Positions 1 through 10,699 are shown, counted from the first letter of the stretch. The stretch is 56,880 nt of DNA from Salisapilia sapeloensis (GCA_023334545.1 JAADVB010000110.1:1-56880); one strand, 5' to 3'. Notes: generated by a model from the letters alone, not told the origin. Numbers and translations are program-made.

Positions 1-2176
1 CACTGGCGACATTCGTGAAGCGACGTTACATCGTATAGCATTGGTAGATCGTAGCACTTAGTCATGTCAGAAATCTTTTCTTGGTGCGGCATGGAAAATC
101 GGTTGAAGCTGTTGGCTCTCCGTGCTCACCATTGTGACCTTCAGTGTGTGAGACTTCGGTCACTCTGAAATAAAACGACCGGAATCATTCAGCCATATAA
201 GTGATGTGGCGTCAAGTGACCCCGAGCCATCTATCTAGGTGGTTGAACGGAATGGAGGCGGCCTCCAAAGGTGGGCGTCGTTTAAACCGTTAAGTTCAAT
301 ACGCGTTCTACTTTTGTCGCGACAACGACTGAAGATTGTATGTGCGTAAACCTCAGCACGTAGGAAGCCGGAGTTTGGCCAGTTGTAGTGTTTTTGATCT
401 CCTGTAGTTGCTCTAAAAAGCTTTCTTTTAACCATCTGCCCACCTTAATGCAGCCTCTGACTGAAGTTAAAAGCAACACGAAATGGTTTAATAGCTTTAT
501 ATCCCGATCTCAAATATGGCACTTAAAGATCTCCTTTACAATGATCAAAATTCCTGGCCACATCAACAAGAAGATAAGACTTTGGACACGCAGCTTCTCC
601 AGCGTCTCTAGATCTATCTTTCCCACCTCCAATTCCAGCATTATCATCTGACTTCTAATATACGCCGCTCACAAATTCATTTGCTGCAAGAACTCTGGAC
701 TCTCCAACTGAAAGAAGGTAGCCTTCTTAGAGAGCTACCTTGATACAACTTATCTTTGCTTGCAGTGTCATAAGGTGTACCTCCTTCCATTTGCTGGATA
801 TTAGTGATCGTTAGGTTTCAGTACACGTTATGCAGTATACCATAAACTTACATAAATAACAATAGATCCCGAGGCGATCTCCCTCCAGTCACCAGACCCC
901 GAAGGAACCGAGCACATATAATATCATTTCTCGGAATGGTTGAGCCCACATCCAGTGGGCTCCAAGGGTAGACGCAGACTAAACGAAAGTTCATATACCT
1001 CTGCCTTTGTAACAAAAAATAAAAATAATTGATTCCGATTTTCAACTGTCCATCTTCTTAAATTTAATATAAAGAGTCTTCATTTAAGTTTCCATGCTGC
1101 ACGCATCCTTTTTTTGTCGTACACCATGCAATTGCTCGTCCAAAGATGGCCTGATCAGGGTCGATGGTAAAACTCCAGCGCGCTGGTCAAAAACAATTCT
1201 AAATACAAGTATTAACCATATATGCTAGAGGTCGAATACATATTAAGTACTATTCAATTATGGCCATTTCGCGTGGAAATGACCAGATAGACTGTGCAGC
1301 CATCTTTGCGATGCATCTACTGATATACAGCCCTCCTGCCTTATCGCCATTTAGTTCCTTTTCAACCCTTTAAATGCAGCTCCAGATCACTCTGTTAGTA
1401 ATAGCGGTACGATACCTGGATGCAGCTAAGGCAGTCTACGTTGCGTCGAAATTACAATTGCCGCATTCGACATTTCCAATACAAACTTTCACTTTAAAAC
1501 TTGCGTCTTCATGGCAACTTAAGAGTGCTTTAAAGGAGTTGAGAAAGTGTTGTCTATTGTCAAAGACATCGGAAGCAGTTCAGTTAAAGAAAATTTTCAT
1601 ATATCTAACGAAGGCTGCGCATTTAAAAATGATCGAATTGTTTGCGCAGTTTCCAATTCATGATGGCAAAACGGACTATATCTTTGACCATCAAGACTCC
1701 TTCATGGCTCGTTCTAGGCCACTTTAACGCACACAATCGAACGACGCAATACACAATCGCTTCGATACTAACTGAAACAATGCTTAACTAGCAGAAGCAC
1801 GCGAGTAAATGCAAAGAGCACACATGAGCACGAACATTTAAATATGCTATCACCAAATGTCTGGTCTCTATCTCAACTCAGACACCTGATATGCACCGAG
1901 AGCTACCGACGAAGGTATCTCCACACGGGCACATGCCTCACATTACCGAGTATTTGACTAAAGCGTACATATACATGCGCTCATTCGTTGTTATCGTTGC
2001 TTCCTTGACTGTCATACGCATCCCTTCCGGTACTATCTGAATCCGAGCGCACATCGGGTTGTTTGATTGGACAACATCAGTTCGTGACAAGCGATTAACA
2101 ACTCTCATCGAACACCAAGCGCGAACTTCGCCTGGTCTTGATCTATATTTATCACACTTATAAACGCTCTTGCAGG
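1..2176. other. Gene-poor stretch with weak candidate ORFs
   Basis: I see no recognisable gene here. A minus-strand open stretch around 282-500 has no ATG in frame. On the plus strand an ATG at 516 opens 31 codons to a TAG at 609-611, and the same frame then continues open to 717. At 718-765 there is a good intron-like sequence (GTAGCC ... TTGCAG, 48 nt), after which the frame closes at 771-773. This could be the 3' part of a small spliced gene, a decayed gene, or chance. The region 1730-2176 appears to be promoter and leader of the glycosyltransferase gene. No tRNA or repeat array was recognised. Confidence 0.4.
1374..1727 (+). CDS. Hypothetical protein, 117 aa, doubtful
   Basis: An uninterrupted ATG-started frame of 117 codons in an otherwise gene-poor stretch. 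The predicted protein is helical and rich in Lys, Leu and Ala, with no signal peptide, membrane segment or motif that I recognise. The middle (residues about 45-90) alternates Leu/Ala/Lys in a way that loosely recalls degenerate ankyrin-type repeats, but no repeat unit can be aligned. It may be a remnant of a larger gene. Nothing in the flanks (no Inr-like element close to the ATG) supports it further. Confidence 0.25.
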   Translation: MQLQITLLVIAVRYLDAAKAVYVASKLQLPHSTFPIQTFTLKLASSWQLKSALKELRKCCLLSKTSEAVQLKKIFIYLTKAAHLKMIELFAQFPIHDGKTDYIFDHQDSFMARSRPL

Positions 2177-4018
2177 ATGCTCCAGCAACTCGTCGTCTGG
2201 TTCTACACGCTCTTACATTTATTAAAGCGCAACGGCTCTCGCCTGCGTTGGCTCGCCATCATCCTCGTCGCCGTGTTCATCTTCCTTCGATCTTCCCCTG
2301 TCAAGCAGCAAAAGCCGAAGAAGGTGCATATCAATAAAGTGGACACGACCGTTAAGAATAGGGGCGACCTTATATCGCCAACACCTATACAGCAAGCATG
2401 GGCTCACGACGAATTTGAGTGTGTCGGATGGCAGCGACTGCATACATGTAAAAAGCCAGAAGAGAAGGAAAATAAGGGAAGGGAAGATGAAAAGGCACGA
2501 GTGATTGCTTTGCAGGAGCTAGCGGATGGAAATGATGGAGAGATGGGTGTCAAGGCACCGAAACCAGCGCTAATAATCCGCGAGGATGCTGAACGCCAAT
2601 TCTTGAATTGTAGTGAGCACATTCAGCCGCAAATGGCTGGCCATTGTGTCGTACGCAATCGCACGTCTGGCGAGTACTTTAATCTCATGGTAACCGACTG
2701 CGATTCATTGCCCAGTGGCCATTTTACGTGTGACATGGCCGCTAATTTCTCCGAGTACGGTCTCCGGTCCGTCGAGTATGAGCATGAGCCGACCGCACTG
2801 TCGTTGGCAGTACCAGCACCGGACAAGACGCCGCCAGTGGATGGTATCCTCATGGTCGTGTACGAAAAGGTGCTTCCATCTGCCTACGCGACGATCCGAA
2901 TGCTGCGTGTCCAAGGCTGTGATCTGCCGGTGGAAATGTGGTATCGTCCAGACGAGATGCAAGTGGATAGTCCTATCATCCATGAGCTCCTGGCGCACTA
3001 CAATGTCCGACTACGCTCGATATTCGACGACAGGGCGAAGGGTTTTCATGTGAAGCCATTCGCAGTCTACTACAGCAACTTTGATCGTGTTCTACTGTTG
3101 GACGCAGACAATTTGCCTGCTCGAGACCCAACGTACTTGTTTGATGATCCAGAGTTTGTACGTACAGGAGCCTTGTTCTGGCCAGACTTTTGGCAACCTT
3201 CCAATTCGTTGTTTAAACTGACAAACACATCGCTTATGTGGGAACTGACGGGTGTCTCGCCTATCGAGATGTTTGAACAGGAGAGTGGACAGGTGCTCAT
3301 TGATCGACAGATGAGTCGGAAGGCTTTGAATAAACTCATGTTCTACTCTGCGTACCAACCGCGGATGATGGAAGAGCTGCATTTGATTTGGGGAGACAAA
3401 GACCTCTTCCGTCTCGCGTGGTTAAACACATCTACTCCGTTTCATATGGTGTCCTACCCGCCTGCCGTTGGTGGCTTTGACTTGCGAGCGACGAAAGGAA
3501 TCTTCTGTGGCGCAGCTATGATCCAGCACGATGTCCAGGGCAACCTCGTCTTCTTCCACCGGAACGGCGTGAAGCTGACTGGGGATAAAGGTCAGCCGCA
3601 GATCATCACACACATCCAAGAGTATGCGTTGGAAGGTGACCCGAAAGATTTTCGCATCTACCAGGCAGTTTACGCGTGGAAAGAATGCTGCTACTACATT
3701 GGTACCGAGAGACTGCCGGATGGACGTCCAGCAGCGCAGATCACGCCGACGGCGCAGACGGAGTATGCGTCGATCGAAGAGCTGGCAATTGATTTTTCCA
3801 TGGAGGCGAAGAGGTTACTCCAGAAGAGGAAACGATCGACTTATTTGACAATCGGGAAGAAGGAAATTGTCGAAGTCGGTGCTCAAATGGCATTGGCAAT
3901 AATCATCGGAGCCATGACTGTCGGTATGATTTTCCTCGTCTGGTGTCTCGGGAGTCCGATGCGTGAGCGACTTCCGAGTCGATGGAAAGGAGTCGAGACG
4001 TCATCGAAAGAACGGTAG
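2177..4018 (+). CDS. Golgi-type glycosyltransferase, MNN1/GT71-like
   Basis: Intronless, 613 aa from the first ATG; the open frame extends 13 codons further up but without a Met. A short cytosolic tail and one hydrophobic anchor (about residues 17-40) give type II topology, followed by a low-complexity Lys/Glu stem and the catalytic region from about residue 225. The catalytic region contains LLDADNLPARDP, whose D309-A-D311 is the metal/nucleotide-sugar DxD motif, preceded by the YSNFDRVL strand typical of MNN1-type alpha-mannosyltransferases. A second hydrophobic segment lies close to the C-terminus (about 570-592) and is unusual for the family. Likely role: extending N- or O-linked glycans on secreted proteins in the Golgi. 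The donor sugar is not deducible. Other GT-A families with the same strand-DxD pattern are possible. Confidence 0.8.
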   Translation: MLQQLVVWFYTLLHLLKRNGSRLRWLAIILVAVFIFLRSSPVKQQKPKKVHINKVDTTVKNRGDLISPTPIQQAWAHDEFECVGWQRLHTCKKPEEKENKGREDEKARVIALQELADGNDGEMGVKAPKPALIIREDAERQFLNCSEHIQPQMAGHCVVRNRTSGEYFNLMVTDCDSLPSGHFTCDMAANFSEYGLRSVEYEHEPTALSLAVPAPDKTPPVDGILMVVYEKVLPSAYATIRMLRVQGCDLPVEMWYRPDEMQVDSPIIHELLAHYNVRLRSIFDDRAKGFHVKPFAVYYSNFDRVLLLDADNLPARDPTYLFDDPEFVRTGALFWPDFWQPSNSLFKLTNTSLMWELTGVSPIEMFEQESGQVLIDRQMSRKALNKLMFYSAYQPRMMEELHLIWGDKDLFRLAWLNTSTPFHMVSYPPAVGGFDLRATKGIFCGAAMIQHDVQGNLVFFHRNGVKLTGDKGQPQIITHIQEYALEGDPKDFRIYQAVYAWKECCYYIGTERLPDGRPAAQITPTAQTEYASIEELAIDFSMEAKRLLQKRKRSTYLTIGKKEIVEVGAQMALAIIIGAMTVGMIFLVWCLGSPMRERLPSRWKGVETSSKER

Positions 4019-4388
4019 GTGTGTAGTGTATATAGGTCAAAAGAACGAGGATAACAGTATAGACTATTTCCATGCAAGTTTATGATTTGTATTCATTAAA
4101 GGTATCATGGACGCAGTGTTATCCTCCAAGCACTGATTTTTTCTAGTTGACATTTGTGCCAGTACTGATTTATAGTAAATGCTTATAGAATCACCTGTAT
4201 GTACGTGAATGGTCAACGCATGAGGATTGAAAAAAGTAGCACCGGAGCATAGAGCACATGCATCTCGACGCATGTATTCTTGTATGAATGTCTCGAAGGC
4301 GAGGAGCTGCCAAAAATAATCCTTTCGTGTGATTTCTGATAATATCTTCAAGCTTCCACATCCGTCAGCAAGAAATTTGAGCTCTTGG

Positions 4389-4406
4389 TTCATTTTCCAA
4401 TTTGAG
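4389..4406 (+). promoter_or_regulatory. Inr+FPR-like oomycete core promoter
   Basis: TTCATTTTCCAATTTGAG lies 11 nt before the ATG of the secreted CAP gene. It fits the published oomycete core promoter pattern, an initiator (TCATTYY) directly followed by the flanking promoter region (NCAWTTT). It implies a transcription start close to this point and a very short 5' leader. The match is by eye; no scoring was done. Confidence 0.7.
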
Positions 4407-4417
4407 CTCTTCTACCA

Positions 4418-5068
4418 ATGCTATACACCATCCTTCTACTCGTCTTGCTCCAGACATGTGTCTGTATCGACGCTCGAAAGCTCCAAGAAGTCGACGTTGA
4501 TACGTTCATGAACGAAATGCTGAGTATGGTGAACAACGAACGAGGTCAGCGTGATTTAAATCCGCTCTATGCGAACTATAAACTCCAAGCTGCTGCCCAA
4601 GCACACTCACTTGACATGGCCAAGAACGACTACATGGCTCATGAAGGTTCAGACGGAAGTACGATCGCTGACCGGATCGACGCCCAAGGTTTCGTGTGGT
4701 CTCACATCGGTGAAAACGTCGCTGCTGGTCAACCCAACGTCTCGGCTGTGATGGAAGCGTGGATGAATTCTCCAGGCCATCGAGCTAACATCCTACGCAA
4801 AGACTTCGAGTACTTTGGTGCCGGGTACGCGTACAACGACGATTCTCTCTATAAAACCTTTTGGAGCCAAGAGTTCGGGACACCAAAGAAGAGTAGCTCA
4901 GACGCTGCTAGCAGCAAGCAAGACTATGACGGTAATGACTTTAGCGGGTACGATGACTACAAGGTCGGGAATTCACCGGATGATCCAAACGCTAGTACAT
5001 CGATCGGAAGTGGTGTCTACGGCACACTCTTCCGCTTTCTCCGTGCTGCATATAATGTAATCAATTAG
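4418..5068 (+). CDS. Secreted CAP/SCP (PR-1-like) protein
   Basis: Intronless, 216 aa. An N-terminal hydrophobic signal peptide (about residues 1-17) is followed by a complete CAP domain (about 30-155). The family landmarks are visible: H75 in the MAHEG motif, E99 in GENVAAG, H121 in SPGHRANIL and the FWSQEFG strand at 148-154. The tail after residue 155 is Ser/Asp/Tyr-rich and acidic, with no anchor. CAP proteins are secreted sterol- or lipid-binding proteins, and oomycetes release many during growth on hosts. The exact function here is unknown. The ATG is fixed by the Inr+FPR-like element just upstream. A second, eroded CAP-like gene lies at 10861-11340. Confidence 0.9.
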   Translation: MLYTILLLVLLQTCVCIDARKLQEVDVDTFMNEMLSMVNNERGQRDLNPLYANYKLQAAAQAHSLDMAKNDYMAHEGSDGSTIADRIDAQGFVWSHIGENVAAGQPNVSAVMEAWMNSPGHRANILRKDFEYFGAGYAYNDDSLYKTFWSQEFGTPKKSSSDAASSKQDYDGNDFSGYDDYKVGNSPDDPNASTSIGSGVYGTLFRFLRAAYNVIN

Positions 5069-5103
5069 AATCGAGGCAAATGTCCAAAGCTTCTGTATTA
5101 TCC

Positions 5104-8100
5104 TTAAGCCTTCTCTTCCCTTTGGAACTGTCGCTCTTCCTGTTCCGCACGGTCCTCCCACGGCTTCTTTTCCTCCGGCGTCATCTGCTGCCACCGGTCT
5201 AACAAGGTCTTCATCACGTCCATCATCGTTGCATCGGACCCGAGCTCATCCTTGATCTCCTGACGCATGTGCACACTAAAGAGCACATAGGCACTTCGCG
5301 GTCGACTCTGCTTCTTCGCCTTCTTCTTCTCGGCCTTGGCATCCTGCTGCTTCATCGCAGACGGCGACCAGGGCGATCGAGGCAGTCGACTTCCGTCCTC
5401 TTGCTTGGAGGACGCTTGACAAGAGGATGCGTCCTCGCCACTATCCTTCTTGGCTACCTTAGACGCCTTCTCCTCCGAGTCGGACGGCACTGGAGTCGTA
5501 AACTCTTCCTCCTTAATCCGCCACACGATCCGTCCATCCCGCAAGTCTTCCATGGGTTCTGCCATGGCACGAATACGCTTCAGCACGTACGGAGGCTGAA
5601 GTTCTTCTCCATCCTGCTCCTGCGTAAGTGCACAAAAGTCCATCGCGAGCTTGGCTGCGTCCTCCGAGTCCGCTCGTTGGACAAAGTTCGCTAGTTCCTG
5701 CACATGCCGCTCCACCTTTTCATCTTCCGAATCATGATCTCGTTGTCGCTTATTCTGTCGCTTCAGCTCTCGTTGTCTCTGCATCTTCCTCGCTTCTTTC
5801 ATGATCATATCATCCACTTTCTTCTGACTCTTCTTCAGTTCATCCCGTGCTTTTCGTAACTTTTTATCTAGTTCCGACCGTTGCTTCGATAAAGCAACTT
5901 GTGTCTCCATATCCTTCTTCTCTCGAGCTTCCATATCCGCATTATCACGTTCACACATGCGCATGAGCGAATCACATCGACGTCCAATCTCGACTGTCGT
6001 ACGTGATCGTAAGTAGTAATCAAACGCAAACATCTCTAGACGTTCGATCTCACTCTTAATACGTTCCCACGCACCGTATCCATGTTGATGGACAAGACAA
6101 AGGAGAATCCGATCTTCATCTTCCGTAAATCCTTTTCCTCCTTTTCCTTGAAAGTGCACTGGCATGTCTTCCCATGGATTACTGTATCTATTGATTTTAT
6201 CTGCCGTGGCTTTCGTCAGACGAGCGATCTCGAGTAACTTGCTTTCTCCTTTTTCAATCGACTTGAGTAGACGGGGCCAGTCGGAGAGTTCCGTCGGGCC
6301 GCGATCGAAGAAGACTTTAGCATATCGCTGGATCTCGTCTAGAGGTTTCCCCATCTCTCTCGAAATACTCTCAAGATCCTGTCGACCGTATCGAGCTAAG
6401 AGCTTGACAAAGAGAAAGTAGGCTGGTTTGTTCCACTCAAACGCTTCTGATAGCAGACGTTGCTTTTCTTCCAATAGATCACGAGGTAGATAAGGTGCAT
6501 GTGGATCCGGTTTCTCACTTTCCTTCCTTGCCTCTTCATATGCCGCAGCTTCCATCTCATGCAATTCGACTAGACGCTTGCGATTATAAAACTGCCATTC
6601 ATCCATACGTGGCAGACGCAAGTTCTTCGGTAGCAAGTTACTCGCATTCTTCTTCTCGTCTTTCGGGAGCACAGGTGCACGTGCTGCCGTCCGACGCTCG
6701 CGCTTGCCTCCACCCTCGACCATCGCTTTCGCAAGCTCTGCGTCGGCTAGTCTCTTCAGCTCCTCTTCTCTCGCACGTTCATTCGAGTAGTCGACGCCGT
6801 CGTGATTCTGAACGCCACCACCTTCGAGCTTAAAGTCAAGAAGATTGCCTTTATCGTGCGCCTGTAGCTTCTTCTGCATCTCCTCCGTCCTCTGCTCTCC
6901 CTTGGCAAGGATCGCGTCGATATCTTCATCCGTCACATTCGAGTCCGTCGCTCGGAACACTTGATCTGCACCGAACTTGATCATGTCGAGCATATCGCTC
7001 TTGGAGAGTTTATTCTGCTTGTCCTGAAGCCTACCTTGCTGCACGACCATGGCATCGAGCTTAAGCTTTTGTTGCGCGCGTTCGACGATCTTCTCTTCTA
7101 CGCTATCAGATGTGATGAGACGGTAGACGTTCACCTCTTTCTTCTGTCCGATGCGATGCGCTCGGTCTTGTGCCTGAAGATCGGACTGTGGATTCCAATC
7201 GCTGTCGTACAAGATGACAACGTCTGCAGTGTACAAGTTGATACCGAGACCACCAGCACGTGTGGAGAGGAGGAAGAGAAATTTGGAGGAATCTGGCGCG
7301 TTGAACTCCTCAATGGAGTTTTCACGTACTTCGTACGTCGTCTGACCATCGATGCGACAATAGCCATACTGTCTCATGCGGCAAAAGTCTTCTAGGATAT
7401 CCAGGACGCGTGTCATTTGCGTGAAAATGAGTACACGACTACCTCTTTCACGTAGTTTCGTCAAGAGTTTATCAAGCAATACCATTTTGCCACAATTTTC
7501 AATCACGTGATCTCCGAGCGGGTCTAAGTTCCGATCTTCTTGACCTTCAAACAAGTATGGATGACCGCAACATTTACGTAGTTGCATGACAATGTTCTGA
7601 AGCGCAGATTTTGAGACACCTTGAGCGCCATTCGTGATTGTTGCCATGTCACGAAGGAGAAGCGACTTGTATAGCTTCTTTTGCATGGCAGACATACCGA
7701 CGAAGAGCAGTGTTTCTTTCTTCGGTGGAAGAGTGCGTTCGACGTCGGCTTTGAGACGACGCAGCATGAATGGACGCAGGATCTTGTGTAGCTGCGTGAT
7801 CATCTGCTTCTTAGCTTCTTCATCATCAACGTCGAGGTTGAACCACTCGTCAAACTCTTGAGAAGACGCGAAGACGTCGGGTAGGAGGAAGTTGAGGAGT
7901 GCCCAGAGCTCATGCAGATTGTTCTGGAGAGGTGTACCGGTGAGTAGGAGTCGATGTTGTGTCTCGAGCTGTCGAACGGCCGTGGAGAATAATGACGCTT
8001 CATTCTTAATCCGATGCGCTTCGTCGATAACCAAGTACCTCCAAGCGAATTTCCCTAGCAATGCCTTTTCTTTCAACAGCATCTCGAACGTCGTGACGCA

Positions 8101-9126
8101 TACGTCGAATTTGCGTTCCTCGGCACTGATACCAGGTAAAAGGATCTCATTCGCGACACGCGTGCGCTCGGCCTTGTCGCCATGGAACTTGATCGTGCGT
8201 AGGGAAGGACACCACTTGCGGAATTCATTCAACCAGTTGCTTAATGTCGTCTTGGGGACGAGGACAATATGTGGACCAGAGATGTTCTCGTACTCGTGAA
8301 AGTATCCGAGGACCGAGATGGTCTGCAGTGTTTTTCCGAGTCCCATTTCATCCGCCAAGATACCGTTGATACCTTGATGCGCGAGGTTGACCATCCACGA
8401 CAGCCCTTCTAGCTGATACGCACGCATTTGGCCGTGCTGAATGACACTTGGCTGGTGCGTGAGGCGGACGAGAGACGGCTGAGTGCTCAATTGCTCGTCC
8501 TCCTCTTCACTCGTCCGTTTCTTCGACTTGTCCGTCTTCGTGTTCACGCTACCACTAAAGTGAGCAAAGATATCACTCTGTGAGAGCAGGTACTGGAGTC
8601 GCGCAGAAGCGATCTCTGACTTTTTATTCGCCAGCTCTTCCTTCTGACGAGCCTCCTCTGCCTTGAGCTCTTGCTTCTCCTTCCGGTGCTTTTCCTCTCG
8701 CGCCGAGCGCTGTCGAGGAGCTCTCTTGGCTGTCGCCTCGCGTGGGATCTGATGACTTTTGCGCTCACGCTTGCCATGCGCAGTGGCGGCCGCTGCCTCT
8801 CGTTTCAAGCGCCGGCTCTCCTCGATGGCTTTGTCTCGCGCTTGCGATTCTGACTGAAACCGCTGCTTGTCTTCTTCCGCGAGTTTATTAAACTTGCTCT
8901 TTTCCTTTGCCGGCATGTTTTTCCATCGCTTACTCATCTCCTTCATGACGGAGCCGAGCTCTGTCCCGGCGTTGGCTGCTTGCAAGTCTGCTTTCACTTG
9001 CGGCATGGCGTGCTTCTGATAGAATTGGAACGGCGTTAGAGCTTTTGTAATTGGCGCGTGCTCCTGTCCGTTCGACTGGAACTCTGGGTCGACGGCGACC
9101 CAATCGGACCGGTCCTCTTTCACCAT
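5104..9126 (-). CDS. ISWI-type chromatin remodelling ATPase with two HMG boxes
   Basis: Intronless, 1340 aa. Domains in order: HMG box (about 28-97), a basic charged linker, SNF2 ATPase with DEMGLGKT (K265), DEAH at 368-371 and LLLTGTPLQNN (about 393-403), helicase C lobe with DRAHRIGQ (about 653-661), HAND-like region (about 840-900), SANT (about 920-985), SLIDE with FTEDEDRILLCLVHQHGYG (about 1020-1090), a coiled acidic segment and a second HMG box (about 1262-1335). HAND-SANT-SLIDE after the ATPase is diagnostic of ISWI. The product slides and spaces nucleosomes in the nucleus. The two terminal HMG boxes are not part of animal or yeast ISWI and would add non-specific DNA bending. The ATG is 111 nt from the next ATG on the other strand, so the two genes may share a promoter. 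Confidence 0.93.
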   Translation of the reverse strand: MVKEDRSDWVAVDPEFQSNGQEHAPITKALTPFQFYQKHAMPQVKADLQAANAGTELGSVMKEMSKRWKNMPAKEKSKFNKLAEEDKQRFQSESQARDKAIEESRRLKREAAAATAHGKRERKSHQIPREATAKRAPRQRSAREEKHRKEKQELKAEEARQKEELANKKSEIASARLQYLLSQSDIFAHFSGSVNTKTDKSKKRTSEEEDEQLSTQPSLVRLTHQPSVIQHGQMRAYQLEGLSWMVNLAHQGINGILADEMGLGKTLQTISVLGYFHEYENISGPHIVLVPKTTLSNWLNEFRKWCPSLRTIKFHGDKAERTRVANEILLPGISAEERKFDVCVTTFEMLLKEKALLGKFAWRYLVIDEAHRIKNEASLFSTAVRQLETQHRLLLTGTPLQNNLHELWALLNFLLPDVFASSQEFDEWFNLDVDDEEAKKQMITQLHKILRPFMLRRLKADVERTLPPKKETLLFVGMSAMQKKLYKSLLLRDMATITNGAQGVSKSALQNIVMQLRKCCGHPYLFEGQEDRNLDPLGDHVIENCGKMVLLDKLLTKLRERGSRVLIFTQMTRVLDILEDFCRMRQYGYCRIDGQTTYEVRENSIEEFNAPDSSKFLFLLSTRAGGLGINLYTADVVILYDSDWNPQSDLQAQDRAHRIGQKKEVNVYRLITSDSVEEKIVERAQQKLKLDAMVVQQGRLQDKQNKLSKSDMLDMIKFGADQVFRATDSNVTDEDIDAILAKGEQRTEEMQKKLQAHDKGNLLDFKLEGGGVQNHDGVDYSNERAREEELKRLADAELAKAMVEGGGKRERRTAARAPVLPKDEKKNASNLLPKNLRLPRMDEWQFYNRKRLVELHEMEAAAYEEARKESEKPDPHAPYLPRDLLEEKQRLLSEAFEWNKPAYFLFVKLLARYGRQDLESISREMGKPLDEIQRYAKVFFDRGPTELSDWPRLLKSIEKGESKLLEIARLTKATADKINRYSNPWEDMPVHFQGKGGKGFTEDEDRILLCLVHQHGYGAWERIKSEIERLEMFAFDYYLRSRTTVEIGRRCDSLMRMCERDNADMEAREKKDMETQVALSKQRSELDKKLRKARDELKKSQKKVDDMIMKEARKMQRQRELKRQNKRQRDHDSEDEKVERHVQELANFVQRADSEDAAKLAMDFCALTQEQDGEELQPPYVLKRIRAMAEPMEDLRDGRIVWRIKEEEFTTPVPSDSEEKASKVAKKDSGEDASSCQASSKQEDGSRLPRSPWSPSAMKQQDAKAEKKKAKKQSRPRSAYVLFSVHMRQEIKDELGSDATMMDVMKTLLDRWQQMTPEEKKPWEDRAEQEERQFQREEKA

Positions 9127-9406
9127 CTCAATATCGACGTCTAGACGATGGCTCTAGTAGGATCTACTTCGTAGCGAGTATAAAAACAAGTCTGTATTAA
9201 CTCGCGTACTCGTTGTTTCTTGAAAACAAAGTACACGATGGTAGAAGAATTAAAGGCTGAGGCGCCACAAACACCTCTCTCGAGACTTGTAAGGCAGCTC
9301 GAGGGTCGAGTGATTTCGCGCGTTGGTATTTATTTTCACAGGTTTCAACCGCATGATATTGGATTGTACGGGTGTCTCGATATAGTTGATCTTAGATACA
9401 AAGGTT

Positions 9407-10699
9407 ATGTGGGACATGGGAAGAAATCTTTTTCTTAGTATGATGGAGATGGAAGAAGCGATGGCTTGTCGAGAGTATACGACGTGTGATGATTGTCTCA
9501 ATGCAAGTTATGCTTGCCACTTTTGTGCCTTTGACTTTCAATGTCATGCCATTGGATCACCCTTGGGATGTGTCACTGGTGTCTCGGCTTGCCATCATCT
9601 CCAAGGTAGAGTCTGATGCAGATATTCCCAGCGATCCTACGCTCATGGGAAACGTAGATTGTGAACGCAAGGAGCCAGAGCATGTCGGGTATGGGCCTCC
9701 CGTCGCAGTCGTCATGGCCGTGCTGTGCATGATGCTCGTGCTCGTCTGCTGCGTCTGTGGCATCTCGACGATGTGGTCCATCTTCTGTCGTCGTCGAGCT
9801 ACCCGTCCGCCTTCGGATGAGTACGTGCTCTCCTCAAAGCTCTAGTATCTATACGACACTAACGAAATCGACTCTAGCACGAGTGAAGAAGCGCAAGTGG
9901 AGCAATCACAACTTGAACCGCTGTTATCAGATGAAGAGAATGATGCCAAGGAAGAAGCTGCTTTGATCGGAGACAGTGAGTATGAAGAAGGTGTTGACAG
10001 GGCAGTCGCTGAGCGTCTTCGTTCGATCCAACAAAGGTATATTCATACAGTTACAATCCTTTTCTCTTTCTTATCTTTCGTCCTAGTGATCACCGTCGAA
10101 CATGGGGGGCCATCATCTCTCGGTCGCTATGGCTGGCTGGATTGGCCACTATGACTGTCCTGGCGCTCATGTTCTACCCTCGCATACCAGACTACAATGT
10201 ATGCAATCGAGAGTTTGAGTGGGAATCCGTCCTCCAGAGTCTATTGTCTCTCCATCCGAAAATCCATTATGAAGTGCTGCTTAGTGCCGTGAATGAAAAC
10301 CGGTTTGGATTCGTGGTACAGGAAGGTAGTGCTGACATCTATCATCGTGGGCGATTGGTTGGGTACTGGCGACTCGAGCGGGAGTGGGTGGCTGAAGCTG
10401 GTGCCATCAGTGACGTCATTGCACCTGTGCGGCTCCAACCGGATTATTCACAAGCACTGGCGCTGTGGCAAGACTTTAGTCGCAACGAACTCATGTTCAA
10501 TATTAATGCTTCGATCGTTGGATCCATTACGTGGGGATCACGACAGGTACTTCTTCTTGTATAGCTACTTTTGGTATCGTACTAAATGCTATGGTAGTTG
10601 TACGAGATATCGTCTGCTGTCTCGGACATTGAGTTCCTCGTGGGTGCCGAATATGACCGTGGACTATGCAAGTGTTCCGAGTACTTGACACCGGTTTAA
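9407..10699 (+). CDS. Two-pass membrane protein with PSI-like and LEA2-like parts
   Basis: Five-exon model: 9407-9605, 9658-9820, 9878-10036, 10087-10546, 10598-10699. Introns are 52, 57, 50 and 51 nt, all GT-AG, and the joined frame runs 360 codons to one stop. The N-terminus carries a Cys cluster (CDDCLNASYACHFC ... CVTGVSACHH) resembling a PSI domain. A membrane segment (about 90-112), an acidic cytosolic loop and a second membrane segment (about 190-210) follow. The C-terminal lumenal part has NENRFGFVV and WRLEREW strands like LEA2 domains. The 5' end is uncertain: an upstream ATG at 9238 with a GTAAGG donor at 9289 could add an exon. No signal peptide is obvious in either version. Function unknown; the topology suggests an endomembrane or surface protein. 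Confidence 0.65.

Noticed and set aside
2138-2176. Upstream start for the glycosyltransferase
   Set aside because: The frame is open but begins with TTG; the first ATG is at 2177 and gives a normal type II anchor.
6495-6833. 112-codon plus-strand ORF inside the remodeller gene
   Set aside because: Antisense to ISWI codons; Ser/His-rich without any motif.
9606-9631. 26-nt intron in the PSI/LEA2 gene
   Set aside because: Does not restore the frame; the 52-nt choice 9606-9657 does and keeps an extra Cys in the Cys-rich domain.
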